This document shows, in pieces, positions 25,701-37,251 of a stretch of DNA of 64,000 nucleotides. The notes beneath the pieces are model-generated. The model was given only the letters and a program-made list of their open reading frames with translations, was not told the DNA's origin and ran no database searches. This DNA is from Pezizomycotina sp. ARF18 (lineage: Eukaryota; Ascomycota), in the NCBI GenBank assembly GCA_002224055.1, contig AZLU01000035.1, positions 80,210 to 144,209 of the forward strand, in the 5' to 3' direction. The position numbers were made by a program, and so were the translations under genes. How positions within the stretch are numbered: the first letter of the stretch is position 1; every line of letters starts with the position of its first letter.

Positions 25701-26758
25701 TAAGCGCAGTGACCTCGCATCATGGAGGAGTTCCTCAAAGCTATTCCTGAAGATGCTATTCAGTCTATGTTCACGCAGCGAGGCTTGCTTATGGACTTCA
25801 ACGAGCCTATCCTGATGACGCCGTTAAGCGCCTCTTGCTCGACCCTCGCGTGCACTATCATACTCGAAACGTTAGGTCTTTCGACAAAACAAGCTTCGTT
25901 GATATGCTCAATAAGTACTCCAAGGGAGCTGACTTGCATATCAGGAGCGGTCTTGGTGAAACTCCACTCCATGCGGTAAGTTATCCCGGATTTGCTTGTC
26001 CTTATTTTTTCTTTTCTTCTTCTACGACCGAGTGTTGCCATAAGAAGAAAAAAGGGCATCTTTGAGTTACTAAAACCCCCTCTTCTCAACAGGCAGCAAG
26101 AAGCGGAAACCACGTCACCCTAAAGAAGCTCCTAGAACTTGGCGGCGACGCTTTACTCGTCGTCGAAGACGCAAACGGTTCTACCGCCATGGAACTTGCG
26201 GACAGGCGCTATTTCGCGGACGTGATATCCGAGCAGACCCGCAGAAGGATGGGCATGCCTTCTCCGGTTACCGCAACTACAGGACGACCGTCATTCTAGT
26301 GCCATTTGGCGACGACAGGGACCGCAATATGACTTCTTACCGCCAAGTGTCAGTTCACGTCGCTCCAGTTAACCCACGAGGATAAGCTACCGTCGTACAC
26401 GTTGAGCCACAATGAGACCTGGGAGATCTTAAAAGAGGCTACAAAGAAATGCGATAAGCAGAAGTTCAAGAGGGGGCTTGTTAAGCTTCACGGGTTACGG
26501 AAGCTGCGAAGAGGTAAACCTTCATATATTCAACTTGTTTCGATTACATTATTCTGATATATAAACCACTAACGCGGTCTCTTCATCGGTGTAGGCTTAC
26601 GGATCCGGAAGAGAGGAGAACGAGGCAGACGGTTAACAGATATCGCTGGAGGAGGAGGTATAACCGCCGACGCGGAAAGTGGAATGGATGACAAAGAGGT
26701 GGAGGAAGAACAGCCCAAGTCCATCTTCGGAGAGTATCTCGCTACTCTCGCGATGTAA
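19776..26758 (+). CDS. Large ankyrin-repeat protein with an N-terminal DVD motif
   Basis: The start MASAPQAITIPKTPVPSKEF matches a long ankyrin protein conserved in filamentous ascomycetes. The N-terminal region includes MDWSNVVAAGSSVLTPLLPV and TSDVDLFIYGVDEEEA, then RHIQIVLRLYKSVSEILTGF with DVNCSCVAFDGKQVYASP; an acidic DVD plus a later Asp recalls nucleotidyltransferase folds, but this is inference. Next come PSYEHRLAKYRSRGFEIYF, YHTFTIPYGQ, LLYTKDMLLNAEWNKQ and the stretch before EMAYVGVNQKLF. Ankyrin units follow (DGRTALHIAAARGEEAICRA, LHYAIVGCHPEVVRLLVSD, AAMLLLEHGAKP, VVLKLLDLGADPS, and TPLHAAARSGNHVTLKKLLE across an intron near 25977-26093). Acidic linkers (near 21890-21990) separate them. 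About ten short GT-AG introns are visible, for example 21487-21546 and 21991-22064. The end LATLAM before TAA at 26756 follows SIFGEY. Frame changes occur in most exons. Function is unknown. Confidence 0.8.
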
Positions 26759-29700
26759 GCCCTTTTTCTAAAAGTATACATTGAAATCATATCTCATTTT
26801 TTCTTGAAAGAACTGAACAAAATATGGACCTCGCTTCCGCTCTCATTGCCACTGGAAGATTTGGATTTGTACTTTTCGTTGGAATATCAAGCACTAACAC
26901 TTATTTCTACTCGGTTTAAATAAATATCTAGAGGGAACATACCTTCGTTACCTTTACATCTTCAGCCCCTGTCATCTCCGCCTATTTTTAGGGGAGTAAA
27001 ATCATTCGGAGGAAAGGCTCCAAGAAACAATTATCGTCAAAACAAGATTAACTGCGAGGAGCTGGTGTTATTAGTTAAATATGTTTAGCTACTATGTAAT
27101 ATTTACGAATTTCGATTACGCAGAAAACAGTTAGTTCAATCGGAGCAATTTTAGCTATTGACAAATATTTCCCATAAAATTCGCGTAAAATAAATATAAT
27201 TCCCTTACAACCAAAACCGTTTAAAGACTACTATCAGGACCGAGCTTGTGAACTAATTTTGTTGTCCTCGATACGCATGAATAAACAAGTGTAATGCAAT
27301 ATTCGCCAGGAGCTTTATTCTATCTTATTTTTATCTTTAAATTTTTTCTTCCGCTTGTTGGAATTTTCGTCAGGACCGAGATCAACGGCCTACGGATCTG
27401 CGATATATTTCAAGCTCCGAGGTATATTTCGTTCCCTCTCTTTAACGAATCGAATGGAAAGCGAAGCACTGGCAATTATAGACGCAACCTGCATGTTAAA
27501 TTTCATCCAAAGAATTTATCTTTTACTTATATCTTCTTTCTAGAAATCAACGCGGAACAGGATTAATTAAGTATAGTGTTACTTATTGATCAAAATTAAA
27601 AAGGATATTCTATTGCAATCAATCTATTCAACCAGAATTGCAGTACTGCCTTACATTTCGAATAGTTTATATATAACTACCAGAATTAATCATCGCGACC
27701 GCGAAATAAGGCACGTTATATGCCGGATTTAAGAAAAAAAAAGATATTATACCATTAAAATAATCCCAGCAATAAAATTCTTGGACCCCGAGTTTCAAAA
27801 TGAAAAGACCAGTGCTAGCAAACTGTTTAAGTCTAAATTTAAATACCCCATTCGTGTACGGAAATGTCTTTCCAGGAAAACAGATAATGATAAGCGGGCC
27901 AGAGCCGCTTTTCTTTCTTTCTTCTTTTCTTTTCTTTTTCTTTTCTTTTTTTTTTTTTGCTTTGTTTGTCTTGTTTTACGAAACTCTATGTGCACTTGTA
28001 CACTTGCTGATAAGAGAGGGGGGAAATATCTATAGAGGGGCTTAGGATGCCGCGATAGGACATGGGTTCTTCATTTATAAGCGGGCGGGTGCTAAATACA
28101 GAATCTCATCTCCGGGGGTCCCGCGTGGCATGATCAGATCGGTATAGGTCCCTCGAAAGATCAAGTAAATGGGGGGGTTTTTTTCTCCCCTCTTGATGAT
28201 CTTTCTTCTCTTTATATTCATTCACTTCCCACAAGAATCGATTAATCGGATAATACCGTCGTCAGTCTATTGTGAAGATGAGACGCGGGTGTGGAGTGGT
28301 CCCCGCTCCGAGCTCGTTATTACACCTTTTTTTTTTCTAGTAAATAATAATACAATTACAAGAAAAATTCTTTATAATTAATCTTGATATCAAAATATCG
28401 ATATCGCCTATCCGGCATGCAATTCGTGAGAAAAATTCTATTAAAATCGTACGAATATGTTCGTCAAAAATGAACTCTTTCGATCACCATTGTCAGTTGA
28501 CCACTAGAAAATATATGTATTCGCAAATTACAAACTGTCTCGTCTCGTTCGTTGTATATGGCTATACAAAACCTCCATATATTCTATACACTCATCATTT
28601 TTCAGGGCCCTTTTGTCTTCTAAAAGTTCTACTATTCTAGGTCACGAGGGGCTTGAAAATCGCAAATATTTAAGCTTTAAAGTAGTCGGTCATATTGTCG
28701 TTGGAAGACAACTCGAAGCTCCAGATACATCCAGCCTTTAATTTTCAGCCAGAGAAAATATGTAGATTGTTAAGATTTGATTAGGAATCTTAGATGATCG
28801 TGACATGCGTTGAAGCTGCACCTTTTCCTATCGAATCATTTTCATCCTTCTGAGTTTCTGTTCGAGAATAGGCTCCCAAGAGCTTAAAAGGTTCAGGCGG
28901 TGAAGGTTTAGGTTAGGAAAAAAAGGTTCAGTCCGATTTCCAATTCTATTGCCCAAAGGAGACGGATTATGAATTTTAAAGAAATGTTAAACCGCAAACT
29001 TTCCAATTCCTCATAAATAATAACGAAGAAAATAGAAACCGCTCGGTACGAAACTATTCCTTCCAAGGGGTTCTCACGACTCTTGTACTCTCGTACGACC
29101 TGCTCGCTTTGTTCTTCCCGACGTAGCTTGTAGCTATATTGCCCAGGACCCCCCCCCAAAAAAAAAAAAAAAAAGCTCGTAACGAGGTTGGGGTGTTTCT
29201 CCACATCGCCGTCTCCTCGTATGTCGTATATCACGCGTTCATCCATGTTCTGGGAACTTTTTGGTGGAGTCCACGTGGAACCTCTCGGAAAACAAAAGAA
29301 GCGTAATTTCCGAGGATCTCTAATATATATATATCAGAAAAAACGAAAAAGAAAAAAGGAATAAAGGATAGGATAGGCATTACGGCGTATTCATAGATCC
29401 TTTTATAGAAATACTTGTTTTTCGCTCGCTGATGTTTTAACAAACGAAATTGCGGTGGTTGAGTGAACCCCGGCCTGGGCAGCCACCAACTCGTGTCCAT
29501 ATGTGTGTGTGTTTTGTTTCTCGCGATAGCTGTCAGTTCTTGGTTAAAACCCGTTGTTGACGTTTTTTCCCTTTCGCTACCTTCTATTTGACCAAATATG
29601 GTAGTCTCCGCTAGAAGCAAAAAGAGCATTGTAATCAGATGAGGTTAATAATTCGTTTCCCTTACGATCTACGAAATCAAAAAAGAACACCCAGAAGGCG

Positions 29701-31009
29701 TCGCAAGCTAAGCAGATCATCGGGATCTTCCATCCTTCGCTTTAAAACATATAGAAACCTTTTGTTTTCTGCTTTTGTTTCGCTTTGCGTTCTACTGTAA
29801 CAAGAGAACAAAGCAACCAAGCTATCCGCGTATTGCCTGTCGTTTGATCGCCAGCAAGCTGAGCTGGAGCTCCATAGGTTAAGTAATCAAAGGTTCCTGG
29901 GAAAAAGTGGATCACCAGGCAGAAAAAGCGAGGAGAAGTTTTTGCCTATTATTTAATCCTAAAACAAAAGGAAGAGAGGAGAAAAATCTCTGCTGTACGA
30001 TTGTACTTCGCGAAGTAAAGCCTACTACTAAAGAAGCTTGGTGGATACAACATCGTGACCTCGTACTAGTATCCTTCGCGCATGGTCGCATTTTCTGAAG
30101 TTAAAAATGGCTTTTTCCGCATGTTAGAAATGCAGACAACAAAAGTGTACGAAGCCCAGGGCTAGAGATATCTAGGAAAAGTAAGAATTGGTGATCGAGG
30201 TAAAAGTAGAAAAATTTAATTTTTTTTCTTATTTCACTTTTAATTGAGAAGGATCGAAAGGATTTGATAATGCCAACATCGTAAAAGTGAAGTCTCGCCA
30301 TTTACAAATACCCGAGAAAAATCAAGAAAAAAAAAAAAAAAAAGAGAATTGTATTGGCATACCTTTATGAAACCAGGACCATCCTTGTGGGTTTATAGCC
30401 CGACCGCTCTTTTTCTGTGCCTGATCCGATTTCCCGGATGGGGTATTTCCCTGGGAGGGTGGGAAAATCTCACCAAGGAAAATCTTTCTGGAAGCTCAGC
30501 GGTGAGATTCCTCTCTTATCGATAGTCGTAGAGCTTGCCCTTAAATTTCGCCCTTTTTTTAACAGGAATCAACCCTGCTAACATAGCAAGAGCAAGTCTC
30601 TCGAGAGACACCAAGAAGGACCTTTGGTCAAATCTTAAAGGTTTTTCTATCAATGCTGGACCTCGCGGACGGTTAAGTTCGCTGAGTATTATTTCGAAAA
30701 AACCTCAAGACAACTGAAAGAGAGCCGTAAACAGCAGCGATGCGGACACTAAAGTAAATTGAAAGAATTCTTGTATTAGTGTATTTCTGGACGATGTGAA
30801 GATGATTTGCGGTATTTTAATGGAACTAAGAAGAAAGAATAAGAGAGGGATCAGCGAAAAAAAAAAGAAAAAGGATACACCGAGCGGGAAGTCGTTCTCC
30901 TCTGCCTGAAGGCAGCGAATAGAACGCAAATTTAAGATTTGAAGGTGCGGGCAGGTCGTTGATTGGAGGTATCTGCCCTTCCTTTGAAGGTCTCGAGCTC
31001 GAGTTCCAC

Positions 31010-31035
31010 AAAAAAAAAAAAAAAAAAAAAAAAAA
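31010..31035. repeat. A26 homopolymer
   Basis: Uninterrupted run of 26 A inside the gene-poor region. Confidence 0.9.
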
Positions 31036-33606
31036 GGCCGCTTATTTTAATTTAACTAAGGGACGTCGCGCGCGCGGCTGAGGCTTAAAGGCCCGGTGTT
31101 GCACATTAGTGTAACAAATTATAAGAAAAAGATTGGTAATAGATGACTGTTTCCCCGTCTAAAATGATACAGCTCCACCGGAGCACACTCTGAGAAGTTG
31201 GACCGGAGAGCCATTTTTAACACCCATTGGGCCCCCCTTTTTTGGTGGAAAGCACCGTGAGAAGGTCTAGAGCCTCGAAGTGGGTACGGTACGACGGAGC
31301 TTGCCCGCCGTGAAATTACGACTGCGCGCACGCAAGGCCAAGCGCCACCAAAAACACCACAGTTGTCGGATGCGTCTGGTTCAAATTCCAATAGCGGAGA
31401 TAAACAGGTTGCACTATATTTTTTCATGCAGAGCGAGCGCCAAAGCTCCGCATTCAAAATTTGTTTAATATATAGCCAAAAAAAAAAAGTATGAGGAAAC
31501 AATCTTCGCGATGATGCGCCGCCAACACAATAATAATATTATCCACAACATATTATTTATTGTCTTGTGTTCGAACAGCCTTGTGGAGATTAAAATGAGA
31601 GTTGCGAACTGTTACCCTGGAATGCAACTGCTTGCGCAGGGAAACTCGCTGTAGGAACCACCCAAAAAAAAAAAAAAAAAAAGAAGACATCTGAGCTCGA
31701 ACAATTCCGAAAAGTTAACCAGAAGTTAGTATTATGGCCGCACGGCTGTCCTTTCCTATTTTACAATGTTTACAAGGTAAACATTTTCTTGATTTTCTGT
31801 ATTTTACCCTCAGCGAGGAGCGCCGTCGCGATATTTGTGATTCCGTTCCCATGTGAATGACTCCGCGTAGCCACCTGTGTTATTGGCAGGTGAACAGACC
31901 AGAAGCTATAGTCGGCCGAACTAGCTTCGCCGTTGTGGGTTTTGAACCCTGGCGGGTTGACTAGATTCGCACTGTTCCACTAGCGGTGAAAAACAAGATT
32001 TTCTTTCCCCATCCATCACAGTGAATTCACTGGGGAGCCCTGGAAAGGCTCCGAAAGAATTGGGCCCCTTTTTCAACCTGGAAGGGGAAGATGTATAATC
32101 CATATGCTCGAAAACGGGACAAATTAATATCGTGTTTCCGAGAAATTGTTTCTCCTGTTTATTCGTGTGAACAATTGGTAGACACGGAAGCGCCGTTTTG
32201 AGCTCAACACCATCTTCTCGGTATTCCTATTCTTCCTCCAAAAAAGCGGATAAAAGTGTAAGTATTTAATGAATCAATGAATAATCAGGGATAGTTCACC
32301 CTTCGCAAGATAGCGCTTCCGATAGGGATATACCTTCTGAAGATAGGAATTGCGAAAGCTTCAAATATATTTGTCTTATCTGTTTGGTAAGCGAGGGCAT
32401 TCCTTTTCTTGCTACTTATTTCAATCGCGAGCACAGCAAAGTTACTTACCTCTTTTAGCTCCTTCGCTTTAACAACGGAGCGTCAAAGTTATCTCATAAT
32501 GAGTAACTTCCCTCGGTAATAAAGTATTCTTGAGGGGAAGGAAAAAAAGTCAGCGCTTTTCCTTAATAATAAGCCATCGTGAGTGATGAGCATGTAGTGG
32601 TTTAGTGTGGATAGCGTAAGAAAAAGGGAGTTGTCAAGAGTTTCTCTCCAAACTCCGAAACCATCTGAAGCAGCCGAATGTTTCGAATGGCCGCTCTATC
32701 CGGTAAAAAACCTTGAAAAGAGAATTTTCAGGGGGTATGGAACAGGCACTTTCTTGGGGGCACCTGTTTATCGTTGTGGCGCATGCTAAACCCGCCGTTG
32801 AACCACTTCCTGCGCTACTGTCACCGTCATCACGCACCAATGAACGTTGTGGGTTATAATACAACCTTCTGGTACCAGAGATTGTATGGTAAGTTTTGCT
32901 GCACGTCATTGTACCTATAGTTAATGGTGTGCCCGGGAAGACCCATCTTGCAGCCGTGTGCCTTCTAGTCTATTTTTTGGTCTTGTCACTGGCAGAATTT
33001 GCAAGGCGCATGGGGCGTGGATCGAAGGTGACATCGTGACTGAAAGAAAGAAGATCGCATTACTTAATTAAAAGCTATCGGTCAGAATTTTCAGGAACCC
33101 AATTTCTCAGTTTTTACTTAATTCAGGGAATCGTTGAAAAGCAAGGGCTGTCTTTTATCCGTTAAAAAAGGATTCGTTCAAGAAGATGTTTGACTAGTCA
33201 GTTAATTAGTTGTCAGTTACTGCGTTGGTACGTTATTTAGTTAGTTAGTCGGATCGACGATCCATGTTCCGCGAAAGCTCTGAGCATTTATTTTTGTTTT
33301 TCCTTAAGTCCAGCCAATATTTCAGTTCCTGGTACCCGAGCCTAGTTGTCCCTAGCTCAATGTTCGGGCAAGCTCTTACTGGCAAGGGAGGCCTAATTCG
33401 CCGTGACTGGTCTACCTGAAAGGCTATCAACAGTTTACATGCTTGTCTCTCAGGTCTTGTCTCTAAGGTATTTACTGAGAGCTTCGATTCCTATTGTATA
33501 GCGCCAGTAAATGAATAACTGACAGTGAAAAACATCCGTACCGCCGTGCAAAAGGGCCGGTTGGTTTAATTACCCCCGCCACCATCTTACAAGCCCAGGA
33601 GCAAAG

Positions 33607-33608
<2 letters not shown>

Positions 33609-33639
<31 letters not shown>
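33609..33639. repeat. A31 homopolymer
   Basis: The longest single-base run in the window. It follows a GC-richer stretch (33541-33608), so a retroposed poly(A) tail is possible, but no source sequence or target-site duplication was recognised. Confidence 0.9.
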
Positions 33640-33641
<2 letters not shown>

Positions 33642-33891
33642 TAGAAAACGCTGAGCACAGGGTGGTTAGCGCCTCAGAAGTATATATTGCAAGGAACTGT
33701 AAAAAAAAAAAAATAACAATACTAAGAATACGTACTAGAAGCTAGCTCGCATTGCTGCTTGCATTGCTATCCAAAGCCGCAGAAGTGGCCCATTCGTAAG
33801 CCAATTTACGTGTACCGTTCATGCTTCAGTGTCTGTTGTAGTGAGCGATCCTTGAAAAAAATGTCAGGCGCTTGATCATCGTAGTGGAGAA

Positions 33892-33892
<1 letters not shown>

Positions 33893-33922
<30 letters not shown>
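33893..33922. repeat. TAA trinucleotide microsatellite
   Basis: About ten TAA units in tandem. Confidence 0.85.
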
Positions 33923-33925
<3 letters not shown>

Positions 33926-34447
33926 TTTCTTTCTAGAGGGATGATTTCGCCCAACCGCCGATAAATACGATGCATCATATATCCCGACAATAGGTAACAA
34001 ATCATATAGAATTATAAAAAGTATCTAAAAAAAGGTTTATGCTTTCTCGACGTCTTTTTCTCCTTTCTTTCTTTTTAAAACATCAAGTTCCGTAATTCTG
34101 AGATCGAGATTTGTCAAATTTCAATCGGAAAATATATCTGTCGGGTACCTCTCTGAAAGAAGCAGTCCTATATGTCCCATATGTCTGGACCACGGTACGA
34201 AGCAGTTAAGACTGCAATCCCTCACCTGGCCATCGTCCTTCCTTCTTGCACCTTTCTTGCCGGTTCCCGGCAGGGCCGCCCAGTATCATCACTATAAGGA
34301 GAAAAATAAAATAGATAAATAAATAAGTAAATATCTAAGTATATATATTACGACCGCAACAAATTGGTATTATAGTACGTGAATTAAATAAATGAATTGA
34401 AAAGAAACAAAACCGAAAAAAAAAAAAAAAAAAAAAAGCGCCCGCTT

Positions 34448-34523
34448 AGTGCCTTGTACCACCCTTTTAAGTTGAACTTCGATAGTGGAGTTGGTGGTCC
34501 GGTCCATATAAGGAAGAGGCACT
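34448..34523. other. Nested inverted repeats, possible structured element
   Basis: AGTGCCT at 34448-34454 is complementary to AGGCACT at 34517-34523, and inside it ACCACC at 34458-34463 is complementary to GGTGGT at 34493-34498. Together they would give a two-part hairpin of about 76 bases. No known RNA family was recognised. Confidence 0.3.
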
Positions 34524-34540
34524 AGTGGTGGTGGTATATT

Positions 34541-37251
34541 TCTCTCTTTATTTATTATATTATTTATCTTATTTTTTTATTCTATTTTTTTTTATTTTTT
34601 TTTCCTTTTTTTCTTTTTTTCACCCCTCTTTCCTTTCATTTCTTTTCTTTTTTTCTTGTTTTCTTTTTGGCGCAGGATAAAAAAAAAAAAAAGGTGGTCG
34701 CCTCTAACACGTTTCTGCGCATAGATTACTCGATAATGTGCTTCCTCTTATTATAACATATAGCCCTCCCTCTGATCCGAGGGAAGAAGAAAAAAAAGAA
34801 AAAAAAAAAAAAAAAAGTAAACCCCCCATATCTTCAAGACCCTTCCGTGGGTTATATTGCTGAGAAAGCGCAGTATCAGGTTTTCTTTTGGTGCCTTCTT
34901 CCCCTTCTCTTCCCTATCCTGTTTCTCTCACGTTCCTTTTTTGCTCTCTGTCTGTCAGTCTCCCTCCATAGTAGTATTGCAAGTATTTTCCAACCTAAGC
35001 CATACTTGCCTCCTCTTCTGAACGGGAGAAATCAAGCATTCCTTTTTTTTTCTTTTTTTTTTTTTTTCTCGAGTATATTATTTATTTATTTATTTTTGAA
35101 GGCTGCAGGTGGCACTGGTGGCCCACGTATTATCATACAGCCAGATAATTTCCAAATTGCTTTGCTGGCGTAAGTATATCCTCCCCAATTATCCACAATT
35201 CGTACGTAGACTCTCTGCACCCTCCTTTTTTTTTTTTTTTTTTTTTTCGTTCTTCTCTTTCCCTTCAAATTTCGGTCTGCGCATAGTACATACATACTTC
35301 GCCCCTTCGCCCAGCTTCCCAATTTTATGGCTTGTTCTTAAATATTTTTTTCTGCAGGTTAGGTTTGAGAACCGGAAAAGAGCTGAAGGGAAAACCCCAG
35401 GAATATTGCATTCGTCAGTCCCGTAGCCCGAGCTTTCGATCCTCTCCTCTTCTTCTCTCTTTTTAGTTCCCGTATTTTGCTTCTTCTCTTTCTTGATTTC
35501 TCTCTACATCTCTCTCTTTTTTGCTTCTCCCTTCGCGCGGCCCGCAGGTGCACTAACTTGAGATTCAATCCTTCAGGAACGAAAAGCGAACGAAACAGAA
35601 AGAGCAGCTCGTTTTTCGATGCAAAATTATACGAAGTCCACATGAGCAAGAGGCGTCTGTTGACCAGCTAGCCGTACAGCCTTCCTTATTTCTCCATTTT
35701 ATTAAGCCCTTCCGTTTTCCGATAACAAAAGGCACGAGCGCCCTCCAATCCGCGGTTATTCGGTTCATTCTTTAACCTTTGCAGGTTCCTGAAAGCTGTG
35801 CGCCCGGGGGTTAATCGCCGTCATTGGGGTTTTTCTTATTTTTTTTTTTCTTTCTTTAGGATTTGGGTTTTTAGAGGGATCAGGACAAGAGCTGAGAGCG
35901 AGCGAAGCAAGGACGGACGATTGGGTTTTGAAGGATTATCGCGGGTCCAGCTTTTGGTCTACGAATATTGTTTTGGACGAACACTACATTTTTTTTCACT
36001 TTCATTCAAGAACCGACTCTTGCGGCAGCTTTCGTCCTTCTTCTCTTTATTTCTTTCGAAGCAACGACTTGAACGATATATCCATCGAGCGCATACGGGT
36101 TTTTAGCGACTTGATTGGGAGGAAGCTGCCTTTACTTCTTATACAACTACAAATTAGGTGATTCATCTTGAAGCCACTGTCAGGCACTAACAATCTTCTT
36201 TTTATCACCTTTGAAAGGAATATTGAATTAATTTTCTTGGAGAATATTTAGATATTCTCATTCTTCTCGTTAGAAATCCAGAGGTTCAGCAATTTCTTTT
36301 GAACCGCTGAACGACGTTGGATATTTCTTTCTTTGTTGTTGCCCGCAACCAATCCTCACGCTCTTTAACCACCTTTTCATTCATTTTTCGTTTCGAAGGG
36401 CTTTCGTCTTCTTCAGTGTCAATCACTCTCGTTTTACATTAGACACCTTTCGACGTTTGTGATCCGATTTTATATATATCAATTTGTTTTGTCTATTTTA
36501 TCATTAAATATTTTTTTCCGAGCATTTATAATAGGTAGGTCTTTTTTTTTATATCTCTTTTCCGGTGCGTTTCCCTACCTGGAGTGGGGGAGTGTTACGT
36601 TTCTCTGACACAGGAGGCGTATCACGGTACCCTTTCCTCATATAGAAAGTATAGCCTGTCAGTACCCTGATAGACTGGAAATAGTAAAAAAGTATTTTTT
36701 TTATTTGAATATTTTACTATTTCAATCAGATACTTGCTTTTACTACTCTTGCTCTTTTCCTTTAGTACACTTTGTTTATTTCCCCTTGGCTTTTTTTGCC
36801 TTTCGTTAATTGTCCCAGCTGTTATTTTTTTTTCTCTTTTTTTTTTTCTGTGTATTTCGTTCCATGTCTCTTCTGTATCTCTTCTTTTTTATTTTTTTCA
36901 TCCCTTAATCTTGTAAAAGTCTCGATAGGTCGTAACATCATTATCGACTGTCGCTTTTTTTTTTTTTCCTGTCTGGAACGAAGTATGTTGTCAAGTCATG
37001 CGATAGTTCTTTTAAATCTGAATCTGCGAAATCCCATTTGTCTGACAATAATTACTTCTATACATCAAACAGATACCCAAAGAGTGCGAACACTCCTCCT
37101 ATAACTCGACTTATGAATTCTTCAAGTATTTCAGCAGATAAACGACTATATTTCATATCACTTTATCATACTCAACCAAAAATTCTTGCTTCGACAAGAA
37201 TACATACCGATCACTCGAGAACCAGTGACTATTCACTTTAGATAGAGCTAC
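34541..37251 (+). other. Pyrimidine-rich upstream block of the EGF-like gene
   Basis: The plus strand is strongly T/C-biased over about 2.5 kb, with many TTTC, TTTTT and CTCTC runs. It directly precedes the EGF-like membrane protein gene. CT-rich upstream DNA is common in filamentous fungi, but this block is unusually long. Four AG/GT junctions preceded by pyrimidine tracts occur at 35108, 35357, 35547 and 35784. It may include a long spliced 5' UTR or a noncoding transcript. No coding gene is supported. Confidence 0.5.

Larger units (their letters stand above)
26759..34540. other. Gene-poor region, AT- and homopolymer-rich
   Basis: Nearly 8 kb without a supported gene. ORFs are short, overlapping and without family resemblance. 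Long A runs occur (26 A at 31010-31035, 31 A at 33609-33639), with others near 27950, 29160, 30330, 31665, 33700 and 34415. No LTR pair, reverse transcriptase motif, transposase motif, tRNA or rRNA was recognised by eye. It may hold noncoding transcripts, decayed repeats or distant regulatory DNA. Confidence 0.55.

Noticed and set aside
31366-31390. tRNA-like GGTTCAAATTCC on the plus strand
   Set aside because: The flanks do not form a five-pair T stem and no A box precedes it at the right distance.
31930-31985. tRNA-like box B (GGTTCAAAACC) on the minus strand
   Set aside because: The T stem pairs in only three positions and no matching acceptor stem or clean anticodon arm could be drawn.
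26759-37251. Transposon or LTR element in the gene-poor region
   Set aside because: No paired terminal repeats, reverse transcriptase, integrase or transposase motifs were visible in any frame.
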